In this document: positions 7,870-17,600 of the stretch, piece by piece
Layout: the number at the start of each line of letters is the position of its first letter
Position numbering within the stretch: the stretch's first letter is position 1
Assembly: GCA_021151805.1 (NCBI GenBank)
Contig: JAGKWN010000014.1
Span: forward strand, 1 to 57,595
Length of the DNA stretch: 57,595 nucleotides
Reading direction: 5' to 3'
From: Cytophagaceae bacterium
GTDB lineage: Bacteria; Bacteroidota; Bacteroidia; Cytophagales; Cytophagaceae
The notes under the pieces: model-generated
Seen by the model: the letters and a program-made list of their open reading frames with translations, nothing else
What the model was told of the DNA's origin: nothing
Database searches by the model: none
Position numbers and translations under genes: made by a program

Positions 7870-9485
7870 CAATAAACTTCCAGCTTCTGCGTTTTTACTT
7901 TTTCATCTTCCAGGTATTCTTCATACGTCATCGTCTTGTCAAGGAAGCCGTTTGGTCCTAACTCAATGATGCGGTTGGCAATGGTATTGATGAATTGGTA
8001 ATCGTGTGAATAGAATAACATCGTACCTTTGAATTCCATCAGCGCATTGTTTAATGCCGTGATCGATTCAAGATCCAGGTGGTTAGTCGGATCATCCATG
8101 ATCAGTACATTTGAAGATTCCATCATCATCTTGGAAAGCATGCAACGCACTTTCTCACCTCCGGAAAGTACCGTACATTTTTTAAGTGATTCTTCACCGG
8201 TAAACAACATACGGCCAAGGAAACCGCGGATATAACTTTCGTCCTTATCTTTGGAATATTGTCTTAACCAATCTACCAGGTTTAAATTTCCATCTGAAAA
8301 GAATTCAGAGTTGTCTCTCGGGAAGTATGATTGCGAAGTGGTAACACCCCATTTGAATGTACCAGCATCCGGCTGTTCAATGCCCATCAACACGTCAAAC
8401 AATCCCGAGATCGATAAAGGTTCTTTGCTTAATACAGAAACCTTATCATTTTTATGTATGGTGAAGGTAAGATCTTTGAAAAGATACGTTCCATCCGGAC
8501 CTTTTTTGCTCAGGCCTTCAACGGTCAACAACTGGTCACCGGCTTCGCGCTCAGAGCGGAACTGAATACCCGGATACTTTCTGCTTGATGCCTGTATCTC
8601 ATCAATAACCAGCTTCTCCAATAATTTTTTACGTGAAGTCGCCTGCTTGGATTTAGAAGCATTGGCAGAGAAACGTTCAACGAAATCCTGTAACTCTTTA
8701 CGCTTCTCTTCAACCTTTTTATTCTGATCCGCTTTTTGCTTAGCAGCCAATTGAGAAGATTCGTACCAGAAGGTATAGTTACCGGTATATAATTTAATTT
8801 TTGCGTAGTCAATATCTGCCACGTGTGTACAAACCGTATCCAGGAAGTGACGATCGTGGGAGATTACAATAACGGTGTTTTTAAAATCTGCCAGGAAGTT
8901 TTCAAGCCATAGTACAGAGTCAACATCCAGGTCGTTGGTAGGTTCATCCAGCAACAATACATCGGGGTTACCGAAGATGGCCTGTGCAAGTAATACACGT
9001 ACTTTGATTTTACCATCTACATCTTTCATTTGTGTGTAGTGGTTCTCTTCTTTCACACCTAAACCGCTTAGCAATTCAGCCGCTTCTGCTTCTGCATTCC
9101 AGCCGTTCAGATCGGCAAATTCAGATTCAAGCTCAGAAGCCTTAATACCATCTTCTTCAGAAAAATCAGGATTCGCGTAAATTGCTTCACGCTCTTTCAT
9201 GATCTGGTACAAACGCTTGTGGCCCATCATCACCGTTTCCAGGATCGGGAACTCATCAAACTCGTAGTGGTTCTGTTTTAATATCGCCATACGTTCTCCC
9301 GGCGACATTTCAACCTTACCTGTAGTAGGATCAATTTCACCTGAAAGAATTTTTAAGAACGTTGATTTTCCGGCACCATTCGCACCAATCAAACCATAGC
9401 AATTGCCTGAGGCAAAGCGGATGGAAACTTCTTCGAAAAGGGTTCTCTTGCCGTATTTAAGAGAGATATTAGAACAACTAAGCAT
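7869..9485 (-). CDS. ABC-F family ATPase, YbiT-like, with one degenerate ATP site
   Basis: This 538-aa cytosolic protein has two ATP-binding cassettes and no membrane domain, joined by a charged linker (about residues 245-300). ABC-F proteins act on the ribosome, either in translation-factor or in protective roles. NBD1 has a good Walker A (GANGAGKST, 34-42) and Walker B (LLLDEPTND, Glu181), but its signature is degraded to VDGKIK (156-161). NBD2 has a perfect signature (LSGGEK, 440-445) but no Walker A: the segment reads KVSVLSKEPLSISG (348-361), and the catalytic Glu is Asp465 (MDDPTNHLD). Since each ATP is held between Walker A of one NBD and the signature of the other, only one site can be complete. 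The arrangement resembles the YbiT branch. It is transcribed alone, with a terminator downstream. Confidence 0.9.
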   Translation of the reverse strand: MLSCSNISLKYGKRTLFEEVSIRFASGNCYGLIGANGAGKSTFLKILSGEIDPTTGKVEMSPGERMAILKQNHYEFDEFPILETVMMGHKRLYQIMKEREAIYANPDFSEEDGIKASELESEFADLNGWNAEAEAAELLSGLGVKEENHYTQMKDVDGKIKVRVLLAQAIFGNPDVLLLDEPTNDLDVDSVLWLENFLADFKNTVIVISHDRHFLDTVCTHVADIDYAKIKLYTGNYTFWYESSQLAAKQKADQNKKVEEKRKELQDFVERFSANASKSKQATSRKKLLEKLVIDEIQASSRKYPGIQFRSEREAGDQLLTVEGLSKKGPDGTYLFKDLTFTIHKNDKVSVLSKEPLSISGLFDVLMGIEQPDAGTFKWGVTTSQSYFPRDNSEFFSDGNLNLVDWLRQYSKDKDESYIRGFLGRMLFTGEESLKKCTVLSGGEKVRCMLSKMMMESSNVLIMDDPTNHLDLESITALNNALMEFKGTMLFYSHDYQFINTIANRIIELGPNGFLDKTMTYEEYLEDEKVKTQKLEVY

Positions 9486-9605
9486 GTGGATTCATTTATT
9501 GAGGTACAAAGGTACAAAAAAGCCAACAATCAAGTAAGCAGAACCTTAAAAAATGAATAATCCCTGAAATTGGCCTTCCGGCTCTCTACCCTTGTATTCA
9601 GGCTT

Positions 9606-10517
9606 TTACTGCTGATTGTGAATGAATGCGGTAAATATGATCCCATAAATTTTATACCGCAGCTTTTTAGGTAATACAACAAAAACATTGTAATGATCTA
9701 ACAGGTGAAGCCAAAAGGGATATTTAAAAAAAGCATACACCAGTTTTTGCAACGCGCTGTTTTTATGATTCAGGATAGGATCATTGCCATACAAGGCAGG
9801 TTTTAGCTGCGCGGCATATTTCCGGTTCTTCAGATAAGATCTTGAGCGAGCCGCATATTTCTGAAAAGTAAACGGATCTTTATGTATGCTAACAGCATCA
9901 CCCAGATAATAAATCTTTGTGCCTTGTTGCTTTACACGCAGCGCGAAATCATAATCTTCAATATCCTTTAATAATTCATCAAAGCCATTCAGTGCATTAA
10001 AGCCTGATTTGGATATGGAAAAATTTGCCGCGGATAAAATGGTCCATTCCGCTGGCAAGGCTTGTTGCCTGTACGGTTCCAGCGTTTGGTTCCAGCTGGT
10101 ATTCAGAAAATCTTTGTAGTGTACAATCTCTGCATCGCCGGCAGTGGCAGGCTCAATGATTTTGCCCATGGCAATGCAGAAAGTATGTTGTTGGTGAAAT
10201 TGCAGATGCTTTTCTATACAAACAGAATCCAGAAGCATGTCGTCATCAAAAAAAATCAGCAGTGGCGTTTTTGCTTCGCATGCTCCGGCATTACGTGCTC
10301 CGGCGCGACCTTTGTTTGTTTGCTCAATAAGGCGCAGCTCATTCAGTTTCCACTCAAACGATTGGATATACTGCAGGCTTTCATCCGTAGAACCATCGAT
10401 TACAACAATGATCTCAAAGGAAGACACCGTTTGTTTTTCCAGCGATTTCAATAACTGTGTTACTTTATCTTTACCATTAAAGGTGGGAATGATAACAGAA
10501 GCAAGTACATGTGTCAT
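9606..10517 (-). CDS. Family 2 glycosyltransferase
   Basis: This 303-aa protein has the GT-A fold of GT2 enzymes. The N-terminus ASVIIPTFNGKDKVTQLLKSL and the VVIDGSTD strand bind the nucleotide sugar, and FFDDDMLL (about residues 88-95) carries the metal-binding DxD. A later acidic motif (KDIEDYDFALRVKQQG, near 185) is the usual base region. The C-terminal 60 residues are aromatic and basic (FFKYPFWLHLLDHYNVF), suggesting membrane association. It probably transfers a sugar onto a cell-surface glycan or lipid. No other polysaccharide genes are nearby, so the acceptor is unknown. It is 120 bases upstream of the ABC-F gene on the same strand and divergent from the ceramidase-like gene. Confidence 0.88.
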   Translation of the reverse strand: MTHVLASVIIPTFNGKDKVTQLLKSLEKQTVSSFEIIVVIDGSTDESLQYIQSFEWKLNELRLIEQTNKGRAGARNAGACEAKTPLLIFFDDDMLLDSVCIEKHLQFHQQHTFCIAMGKIIEPATAGDAEIVHYKDFLNTSWNQTLEPYRQQALPAEWTILSAANFSISKSGFNALNGFDELLKDIEDYDFALRVKQQGTKIYYLGDAVSIHKDPFTFQKYAARSRSYLKNRKYAAQLKPALYGNDPILNHKNSALQKLVYAFFKYPFWLHLLDHYNVFVVLPKKLRYKIYGIIFTAFIHNQQ

Positions 10518-10669
10518 GAGAAAAGCGGTAACATATTGATTTGCAAATACACAAAAAATAAATGCTGAAACAAATTAATTCAATAAACTATATAAGCGCT
10601 TTTTTCAATTTGAGTTTGTCTGTGCATTCATGTACCTTGTACAATCATTTACAGAGAGAATAACCGGCC

Positions 10670-12016
10670 TTGAAAAAGTTTTTAAAATGGATGTTGGGTA
10701 TTGTGATTGCCTTGTGTGTATTGGCGCTTTGTGTCTTTACAACGGTAGACCGCACACCATATAAGGAAATGTCTTACTATACTTCCATGATGCAGGAAAT
10801 CGATTCATTTCATGTTTCTTCGGAAGAGAAAAAAGGTGACACACTGAAGGCGGCATGGTCGAGGCTTGCTTTGACACCGGCATCTTTTCCGCATCCCTTG
10901 GCGGGGTATGGTTTGCGCAAACCGGCTACCTCTGTTAAAGATACCACCTATGTGCGCACATTCATTTTTGATAATGGCAAAACACGCGTTGCCTATATCT
11001 GTCTTGATCTGTTAATCTTTCCCCCAGATCTGAAAGACAAGGTTAGAGAACAACTGGAAAAAAAATATGCACTGCATGTTTTCTTAACAGCTACACACAC
11101 GCACAGTGCGCCGGGCGGCTGGGAGCCAAAGCTGGCAGGTAAAGTTCTTGCCGGTTCTTATTCGGAAGAATATGTAGCAGTACTTTTCAATGCCATTGAA
11201 AAATCAATTGTTCAGGCATTGCCCAACCTGCAGCCGGTTGAACAGGCCTACATCCACATATCCGCGCCTGAAGCGGTACACAACCGACTTAAAGGTCCGA
11301 CCGGTCCGGAGGATCCTTTTATCCGTGGTTTGAAATTCCGTAATGCAAGCGGCGAAGAAGCTTGTCTGTTTACGTTTGCGGCGCATGCCAATTGTCTGGA
11401 ATCGGATATTGATTATATCTCCGGTGATTATCCGGCAAGGATTTCAAAAATACTGGAGAAAAAAGGCTGGGCTTCGTTTGTGAGTTATGCTGCCGGTGCG
11501 GTGGGCAGCCATGGTCCTGCGTTTGCTGAGTTGGATAATGGAGAAGAAGAGGCAGACAGTATGGCTGCGGTGCTTTCCGAAAAATTGGAACATGCAACGA
11601 TTACCTATACAACAGCAAACAATTTGTATTACCATCGTTTCCCTTTATACCTGCGGGAACCGCACTTACGACTTGAAAAAAATATCCGCATCCGTCCGTG
11701 GGTTTTCAGAGCACTGATTGGTGCTGACCAGCCGGATATTCAACTGTTACAATTAGGCGAAACGATCATCCTGGGAATGCCTTGTGATTACTCGGGGGAG
11801 CTGATGCCGCCACTTGAACAGCTGTGCGAAAAGCAGCACATGAATTTTATGCTGAGTGGTTTTAATGGTGGCTATATAGGTTATATCACCGATGATGCCT
11901 GCTACGATTGGCAGCGTGGTGAAACCATGGATATGAACTGGCATGGTCCTTATAATGCAGCCTATCTTACGGAAGTAAATATCGCTATTCTGGAGAAGGT
12001 AGTTAATAGCAGGTAA
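10670..12016 (+). CDS. Neutral/alkaline ceramidase-like hydrolase, membrane anchored
   Basis: This 448-aa protein begins with an N-terminal hydrophobic segment (KWMLGIVIALCVLALCVFTTV, about residues 6-26), a signal anchor or signal peptide. The TTG start was chosen because it keeps the basic KK ahead of that segment; an internal ATG follows seven codons later. The body resembles the N-terminal catalytic domain of neutral ceramidases, zinc amidases that split ceramide into sphingosine and fatty acid. It has THTHSAPGG (His143, His145), AAHAN (His239) as a further zinc ligand, and a SYAAGAVGSHGP loop. At about 450 residues it is shorter than the usual 650-700, with no C-terminal Ig-like domain, as in many Bacteroidota homologues. 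The substrate could be a sphingolipid, or another amide. It is transcribed alone. Confidence 0.82.
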   Translation: MKKFLKWMLGIVIALCVLALCVFTTVDRTPYKEMSYYTSMMQEIDSFHVSSEEKKGDTLKAAWSRLALTPASFPHPLAGYGLRKPATSVKDTTYVRTFIFDNGKTRVAYICLDLLIFPPDLKDKVREQLEKKYALHVFLTATHTHSAPGGWEPKLAGKVLAGSYSEEYVAVLFNAIEKSIVQALPNLQPVEQAYIHISAPEAVHNRLKGPTGPEDPFIRGLKFRNASGEEACLFTFAAHANCLESDIDYISGDYPARISKILEKKGWASFVSYAAGAVGSHGPAFAELDNGEEEADSMAAVLSEKLEHATITYTTANNLYYHRFPLYLREPHLRLEKNIRIRPWVFRALIGADQPDIQLLQLGETIILGMPCDYSGELMPPLEQLCEKQHMNFMLSGFNGGYIGYITDDACYDWQRGETMDMNWHGPYNAAYLTEVNIAILEKVVNSR

Positions 12017-12445
12017 TTTTTCCTGGCCCTAGTCTCATTCCACGGTTGTGGCTCCGCCGCGCTGGGAACCCATTTCCCCGGTCTGTGGCACACAGACCGG
12101 AATATGTAACATCCTACTGACTGCGCTGAGAGACGCCTGTTTGTGCGGCCCCGCTGGGGTCGTGTTGTGAATTATGCATTCTTTTTCTATAAATATTTGA
12201 CCCCTCCGGGGTCTTTCTAATAATTATTCAATTAAACCATTAATAATATTAGTTATAGAATACTGAATAAAATTTTAATATATGTAGAATCCGGAATATA
12301 GATGGTCTGTGTGCCACAGACCCCGGTGAAAGTGGCGCACGAACTGATGAAGCGTGAAATTTGACTTTTGGAATTTGGTATTTGATTTTTTCCAATGGCC
12401 TGTATCTTTTTCTCTTTTCTGCATTATGTCAGAAAAAGAACATCC
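12017..12445. other. 429-bp intergenic region with three hairpins
   Basis: No gene is supported here. Three short GC hairpins stand out. CCGGTCTGTG-gca-CACAGACCGG lies at 12078-12100 (10-base arms). GACCCC-tcc-GGGGTC lies at 12199-12213 and is followed by TTTCT, so it may terminate the ceramidase-like transcript. GGTCTGTG-tgc-CACAGACC lies at 12304-12322. The first and third are the same element in opposite orientation and bracket 245 bp. The middle is AT-rich. A GGTTGTGGCTCCGCCGCG stretch near 12045 resembles part of the cassette repeats further right. Confidence 0.5.
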
Positions 12446-13228
12446 ATGAAAAACTTTTTCGTGCTGCTGGTACTATGCATAAGCTGCAATGCTCCGGCTC
12501 AAACAGAAAAAACATCTGTACATAAAACAGTTGATACACTGGCTGCAAAGCCGATCAGGTACGCTCCTATTTTAAAGCAGAACATTCCGGATTCGTCGGA
12601 TAGTAATTTTTTAACTTCTTATGAAAAATTAAAAACGAAAATGACAGCAAAGCGTGCATTGCTCTATCAGCGCTATCTCTCCGCGGCTTCAGAAGCCGCT
12701 AAGAAACAGGTGCTGGATTCTGCGCGGATATTTTTACATGCTGCGCTCGCAAACAATGTTTTTCCGTTCTGGTATGGAACCGCCTGGGATTTTAATGGTA
12801 CCAGCAATGAACCGCAACGCGGACAAATTGCCTGCGGCTATTTTGTTTCGACTACATTAAAACATTCGGGTTGTAACCTGAATCGTTATAAAGTTGCGCA
12901 GCAATATTCACATTCGATTGTTAAAACGCTTTGTTCGGATGTGAAACGGATCACATCGGTGGAAGAACTGATCACGTACGTTTCGGGCAGGCCAGATCAG
13001 CTCTACGTTGTAGGACTTGATAACCATGTGGGTTTTATTTCAAAAAAGGATAACGAGGTAACGTTTATCCATTCAACCTTTGTGGGCGATGTGTGTGTAA
13101 TGTCTGAGCAGGCAGATGCATCTCTGGTATTAAAAAATTCAAATGTGTATGTAACGGGAAGTTTAACAGCGAATGATGCTCTGATGCTGAGCTGGCTGAC
13201 AGGTGCTTCGATACCGGTTGTTTATTAA
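12446..13228 (+). CDS. Secreted NlpC/P60-like protein
   Basis: This is a 260-aa protein counted from the ATG at 12446. An upstream ATG at 12395 would add 17 residues before the signal peptide and is less likely. The N-terminus MKNFFVLLVLCISCNAPAQ is a signal peptide, possibly a lipoprotein signal (Cys14). The body has a papain-like pattern: Cys130 in GQIACGYFVSTTL at the head of a helix and His194 in GLDNHVGFI, as in NlpC/P60 and related amidases, which cut cell-wall peptides or other amide bonds. The residues between are consistent with this, but I do not recognise a named subfamily. The gene converges with the histidine kinase gene and their stop codons overlap by four bases. Confidence 0.65.
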   Translation: MKNFFVLLVLCISCNAPAQTEKTSVHKTVDTLAAKPIRYAPILKQNIPDSSDSNFLTSYEKLKTKMTAKRALLYQRYLSAASEAAKKQVLDSARIFLHAALANNVFPFWYGTAWDFNGTSNEPQRGQIACGYFVSTTLKHSGCNLNRYKVAQQYSHSIVKTLCSDVKRITSVEELITYVSGRPDQLYVVGLDNHVGFISKKDNEVTFIHSTFVGDVCVMSEQADASLVLKNSNVYVTGSLTANDALMLSWLTGASIPVVY

Positions 13229-14538
13229 TCAAGCGGACTGTCGGCGGCAAGGGGAAATTCTTTGGAATCTTTCAGATCCGGAATGACAATCGTAAAAATA
13301 GAACCAACACCTTTTTCAGACCAAACGGTAATAGAACCTTTGATTTTACCAATGGCTTCTTTGGTAATGTACAAGCCAAGGCCACTACCCTTGGTCTTTT
13401 CATCGGTCTTAAAGAACATGTCAAAAATCTTTTCCATGTATTCTTTATTGATGCCCACACCATTATCGGTGATGGATACTTCTATGGAAGGGTAATTGTT
13501 TTTTACACGGATATGGATGGTTTTATCCAGTATGTTCGGCTTGGCGTAACGGAACGCATTTGAAATGATGTTATTCAGGATCATGCGTAAGCGATTCTTA
13601 TCTGTATAGATTTCACCATCGTATTCGCACTCTACAACAACTTTTACATTCTCATTGTAGATGGAATTCATTTCAATGGAATTGTAGATTTCGTCTTTGA
13701 TTGAAAGCGGAGAGATCTCAACACCCAAACGGTTGTTCTTTAAATAATTCAGAATATCATAAATGAAATTATCCAGTCTGCGCAGGCAGGCTTCTTTCAG
13801 GATTTCATAATATCTTAATTTTTCCGGATCGGCTTCAAGTTTGCTGATCTCAATGAGACCCAGGGCCGAAGCGATTGGTGCGCGCAAGTCGTGGCTGATG
13901 CTGTATACCAGATGATCCATTTCGCTGTTTGTTTTTAACAACTCAGCATTTTTATTTTCAATCTTTGATTTTGAAATCAGAATCAGTTTTTGAGAAATAG
14001 AGTGATCGCGGATGATGAACCAGGCAAAGAAACCGCATTGTGATAAGGCACATAAAAAATTGATCTTGCCGTTGGTGTTTGTAAAACCAGATGCCAACTG
14101 CCTGGTAGCTTCTGCTGCCGGCTGGTTTACAAAAAGTAAATAAGAGCAGAGGGTAATAGGCAGGAACATGTGAAACAGAATAAGTACAATATTTCTGTTA
14201 TCAATAATAAAAGGAATTCCGATCAGCAGTGGCATGTAAAAACAAAATACCAGCGAAGACAAGCCTGTTTGGATGCACTGCACGAATACAAGAAAGGAAA
14301 CTGTCAGGACAATTAGATTGGCAGCTATGTTTGTATGTCCTTTTTTATTTAAAAAAAAGCAAAAAACAAAAATGCCAAGAATAAGCGATACCATTAATAA
14401 GGTATCAGTAACCCAATAAATAATTTCAGGAATGGTTGCAACAAAAACAATGAATGAAGCCCCTTTAATCAGATAATCCAAAAGCCGTTGACGCTTTTTA
14501 TAACTCTCTATTATTGGGTCTTTGAAAGTTGTTTCCAA
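13225..14538 (-). CDS. Orphan membrane sensor histidine kinase
   Basis: This 437-aa protein has five or six transmembrane helices between residues 20 and 178 with no large periplasmic sensor domain, so it probably senses a membrane or intracellular signal. A short coiled linker (181-207) leads to HisKA with the phospho-acceptor His216 in SISHDLRAP. The ATPase domain has an N-box LNNIISNAFRYAKP (321-334), G1 DNGVGI (358-363) and G2 KGSGLGLYI (383-391). All catalytic motifs are intact. No response regulator is adjacent, so its partner is elsewhere. It lies 62 bases downstream of mfd on the same strand and may be read through from it. Its stop overlaps that of the convergent NlpC-like gene. Confidence 0.9.
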   Translation of the reverse strand: METTFKDPIIESYKKRQRLLDYLIKGASFIVFVATIPEIIYWVTDTLLMVSLILGIFVFCFFLNKKGHTNIAANLIVLTVSFLVFVQCIQTGLSSLVFCFYMPLLIGIPFIIDNRNIVLILFHMFLPITLCSYLLFVNQPAAEATRQLASGFTNTNGKINFLCALSQCGFFAWFIIRDHSISQKLILISKSKIENKNAELLKTNSEMDHLVYSISHDLRAPIASALGLIEISKLEADPEKLRYYEILKEACLRRLDNFIYDILNYLKNNRLGVEISPLSIKDEIYNSIEMNSIYNENVKVVVECEYDGEIYTDKNRLRMILNNIISNAFRYAKPNILDKTIHIRVKNNYPSIEVSITDNGVGINKEYMEKIFDMFFKTDEKTKGSGLGLYITKEAIGKIKGSITVWSEKGVGSIFTIVIPDLKDSKEFPLAADSPLD

Positions 14539-14600
14539 GGTAGATCAGATTAAAAATTGAGTTCTCTAAGTTCAACAAACTTTTTTACATCTCCAACCTT

Positions 14601-17600
14601 TTACCGTGATACAATTGCGGGTATTTGCATTTCTTTCAGCAAATGCAAAGCTTTTTCTACAGATTTAATATCAGAAATAATAAGAATTAACTTTTTGTTA
14701 ATCTCTTTCATTTTACAAATGTTATGGTGTGACTGAACATATGTTAAGATATTACCAAATACATCTGAAGTATAATAACTGGTGCGCTCGGATGGTACAA
14801 ACTGACAACGCATCACATCGCTTTTGATGGTAAGCTTTTCAAAACCTAGTTCTTGAGCGAGCCAGCGAAGCTTGATGGTTTCTGTAAGATCAATGACTTC
14901 CTTAGGCAGCGGACCGAAACGGTCTTTCAATGAACTGATGAAGCCAGCCAGTTCATCTTCGTTTTTAATATTATCAATAGTAGAATATAATGAAAGCCTT
15001 TCTGAAATATTATTTACATAATTTTCTGGAATAAGAATTGAGAGATCGGTTTCTATTACACAGTCCTGCACAAGATTTTTTAAACGCTGTTGATCCAGCT
15101 CATCTTTAAACAAATCTGCAAACTCTGTTTCTTTTAATTCCTGAATGGCTTCATCTAAAATTTTATGATACATGTCAAAGCCCAGGTCTGTGATGAAACC
15201 GCTTTGTTCTGCACCCAACATGTTACCGGCACCGCGGATATCCAGGTCGCGCATGGCAACTTTAAAGCCATCGCCAAGGTCAGAGAATTCTTCCAGCACA
15301 CTCAGACGTTTTCTGGAGTCGCCTGTTAATGCAGATACCGAAGGCGTCAGCAAATAGCAAAACGCTTTTTTATTGCTTCTCCCCACCCTGCCGCGCATCT
15401 GGTGCAGATCAGACAAACCAAACATGTGTGCACCGTTGATGATGATGGTGTTGGCATTTGGAATATCAAGACCTGATTCAATAATGTTCGTTGATACAAG
15501 CACATCGTACTCACCTTCCACAAACTTCAGCATTACCTCTTCCAGCTTATCACCTTCCATTTGTCCGTGCGCGAATGTAACGCGCGCATCCGGAACCAGT
15601 TTCTTGATCAGGAAGGCCATGCCTTCAATGTCTTTCACACGGTTATATACAAAGAATACCTGACCGCCGCGTTTCAATTCAAATGAAACGGCATCACGGA
15701 TAAAGGCTTCATCAAATACATGGATCTCTGTAGTAACAGGCTGTCTGTTTGGTGGTGGTGTAGCAATGATTGAAAGATCACGTGCGCCCATCAAAGAGAA
15801 ATGCAATGTTCTTGGTATGGGTGTAGCGGTAAGTGTAAGTGTATCAATATTGATTTTAAATTCGCGCAGCTTTTCCTTCACCTTCACGCCAAACTTTTGC
15901 TCTTCGTCGATGATGAGTAAGCCTACGTTTTGGAATTCAACATCTTTGCTGATCGCGCGTTGTGTACCAATCAGAATATTTGTCTTGCCTTCTTTCACAC
16001 GTTTCAGTGTTTCCTTTATCTGGCCGGCAGTCTTGAAGCGGTTGATGTATTCAACCACACAAGGGAAGCGCGACAAGCGGTCTCTGAAGGTTTTGTAATG
16101 CTGCATGGCCAGGATGGTAGTGGGCACCAGTACTGCAACCTGTTTGCCGTCGCACACCGCTTTGAAGGCTGCACGAACAGCAATTTCTGTTTTACCGAAA
16201 CCAACATCTCCGCACACCAGCCTGTCCATCGGGTGTGGCGACTCCATATCTTTTTTTACATCGGCAGTAGCTTTGGTCTGGTCGGGTGTATCTTCATACA
16301 TGAAAGAAGATTCAAGTTCAACCTGCAGGAAAGAATCGGGTGAGTAAGCAAAGCCCGGAGCAGCTTTACGCTTGGCGTACAGCAGGATCAGTTCTTTAGC
16401 AATGTCTTTTACCTGGCGCTTAACTTTCCCTTTTTTGTTTTCCCAATCGCCAGAACCAAGCTTGGACATAACAGGCATTTGTCCGTCTTTACCGCTGTAG
16501 CGGGAAATTTTATGTAAAGCGTGAATGGATACTACCATCAGGTCATCGTCGCGGAACACCAGACGAATGGCTTCCTGCGCATGACCGTTGTTTTCAATCC
16601 TTTCCAGACCCGCAAAGCGTGCAATACCAAAATCTGCATGGGCAACAAAATCGCCGGGCTGCAGGGTACGCAATTCTTTTAAGGTAATGGATTTTGATTT
16701 TGAATAACGTTCTTTCGTTTTGTATTTATGAAAGCGATCAAAGATCTGGTGGTCGGTATAGCAGAGAATGTTCCGCTGCAGATCTATAAACCCTTCACGC
16801 AAGGGAACATTCAGCTCATCGAAGCGGATATACGGATCGAGCTCTTCTAATATAGAATGGATGCGTTGAATCTGTTGATGTGATTCAGATGCAATGATAA
16901 TCTTGTAACCCTGGTTCACACGCAGGCGCAAATCATCTAAGAGTAAGTTGAATTCTTTGTTGAATGAGGGTTGCGGCTTTGCTTCAAACTCAACCTTTTC
17001 GGCGTTTGGCAAATATGTTTGTGAACCAAATTCTATAGTCGCAAATGCAGCAATATTTTTTTCAAAAGAAGCTTTGTTCTCAAACAAGGCATCAGGTGAT
17101 GTGATCAATGCGCTGTTGCCGCTTGAAGCAAGTATGGTATCGAATTGAACTTCAACTTTTGAAAAAGATTCTTGAATGATTTCGCAGGTAAGTGCGTAAT
17201 CTTTTATCCAGATGGCTGCGTCTGAAGGAAGAAATGTAAACAGTGCTTCCCGTTCTTCTTTTAGCAGACGTGTCTGTACGTTGGGCGTTATGGATAAAAC
17301 AGGAATGGTATCTACGGAGAGCTGCGATTCGGGATTGAATGTTCGGATGCTTTCGATTTCATCACCAAACAATTCAATACGATAAGGAAGCTCATTTGAA
17401 TAAGAGAAGATATCAATGATGCCACCGCGGATGGCATATTGGCCGGCTTCATAAGCAAAATCGTTACGCTCAAAGGAATAGCTCTGCAAAAACTCTTCCA
17501 TGAATTCGCGGTTGAGTTTTTCGCCTACTTTTGCAATGAAGGTATTTTCAACCAGCGAGCGTTTATTGATCACTTTCTCTGAGAGTGCCAGCGGATAAGT

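Noticed and set aside
12395..12445. Upstream ATG of the NlpC-like gene as its start
   Set aside because: It would place 17 residues with a basic stretch ahead of a complete signal peptide that begins at 12446.
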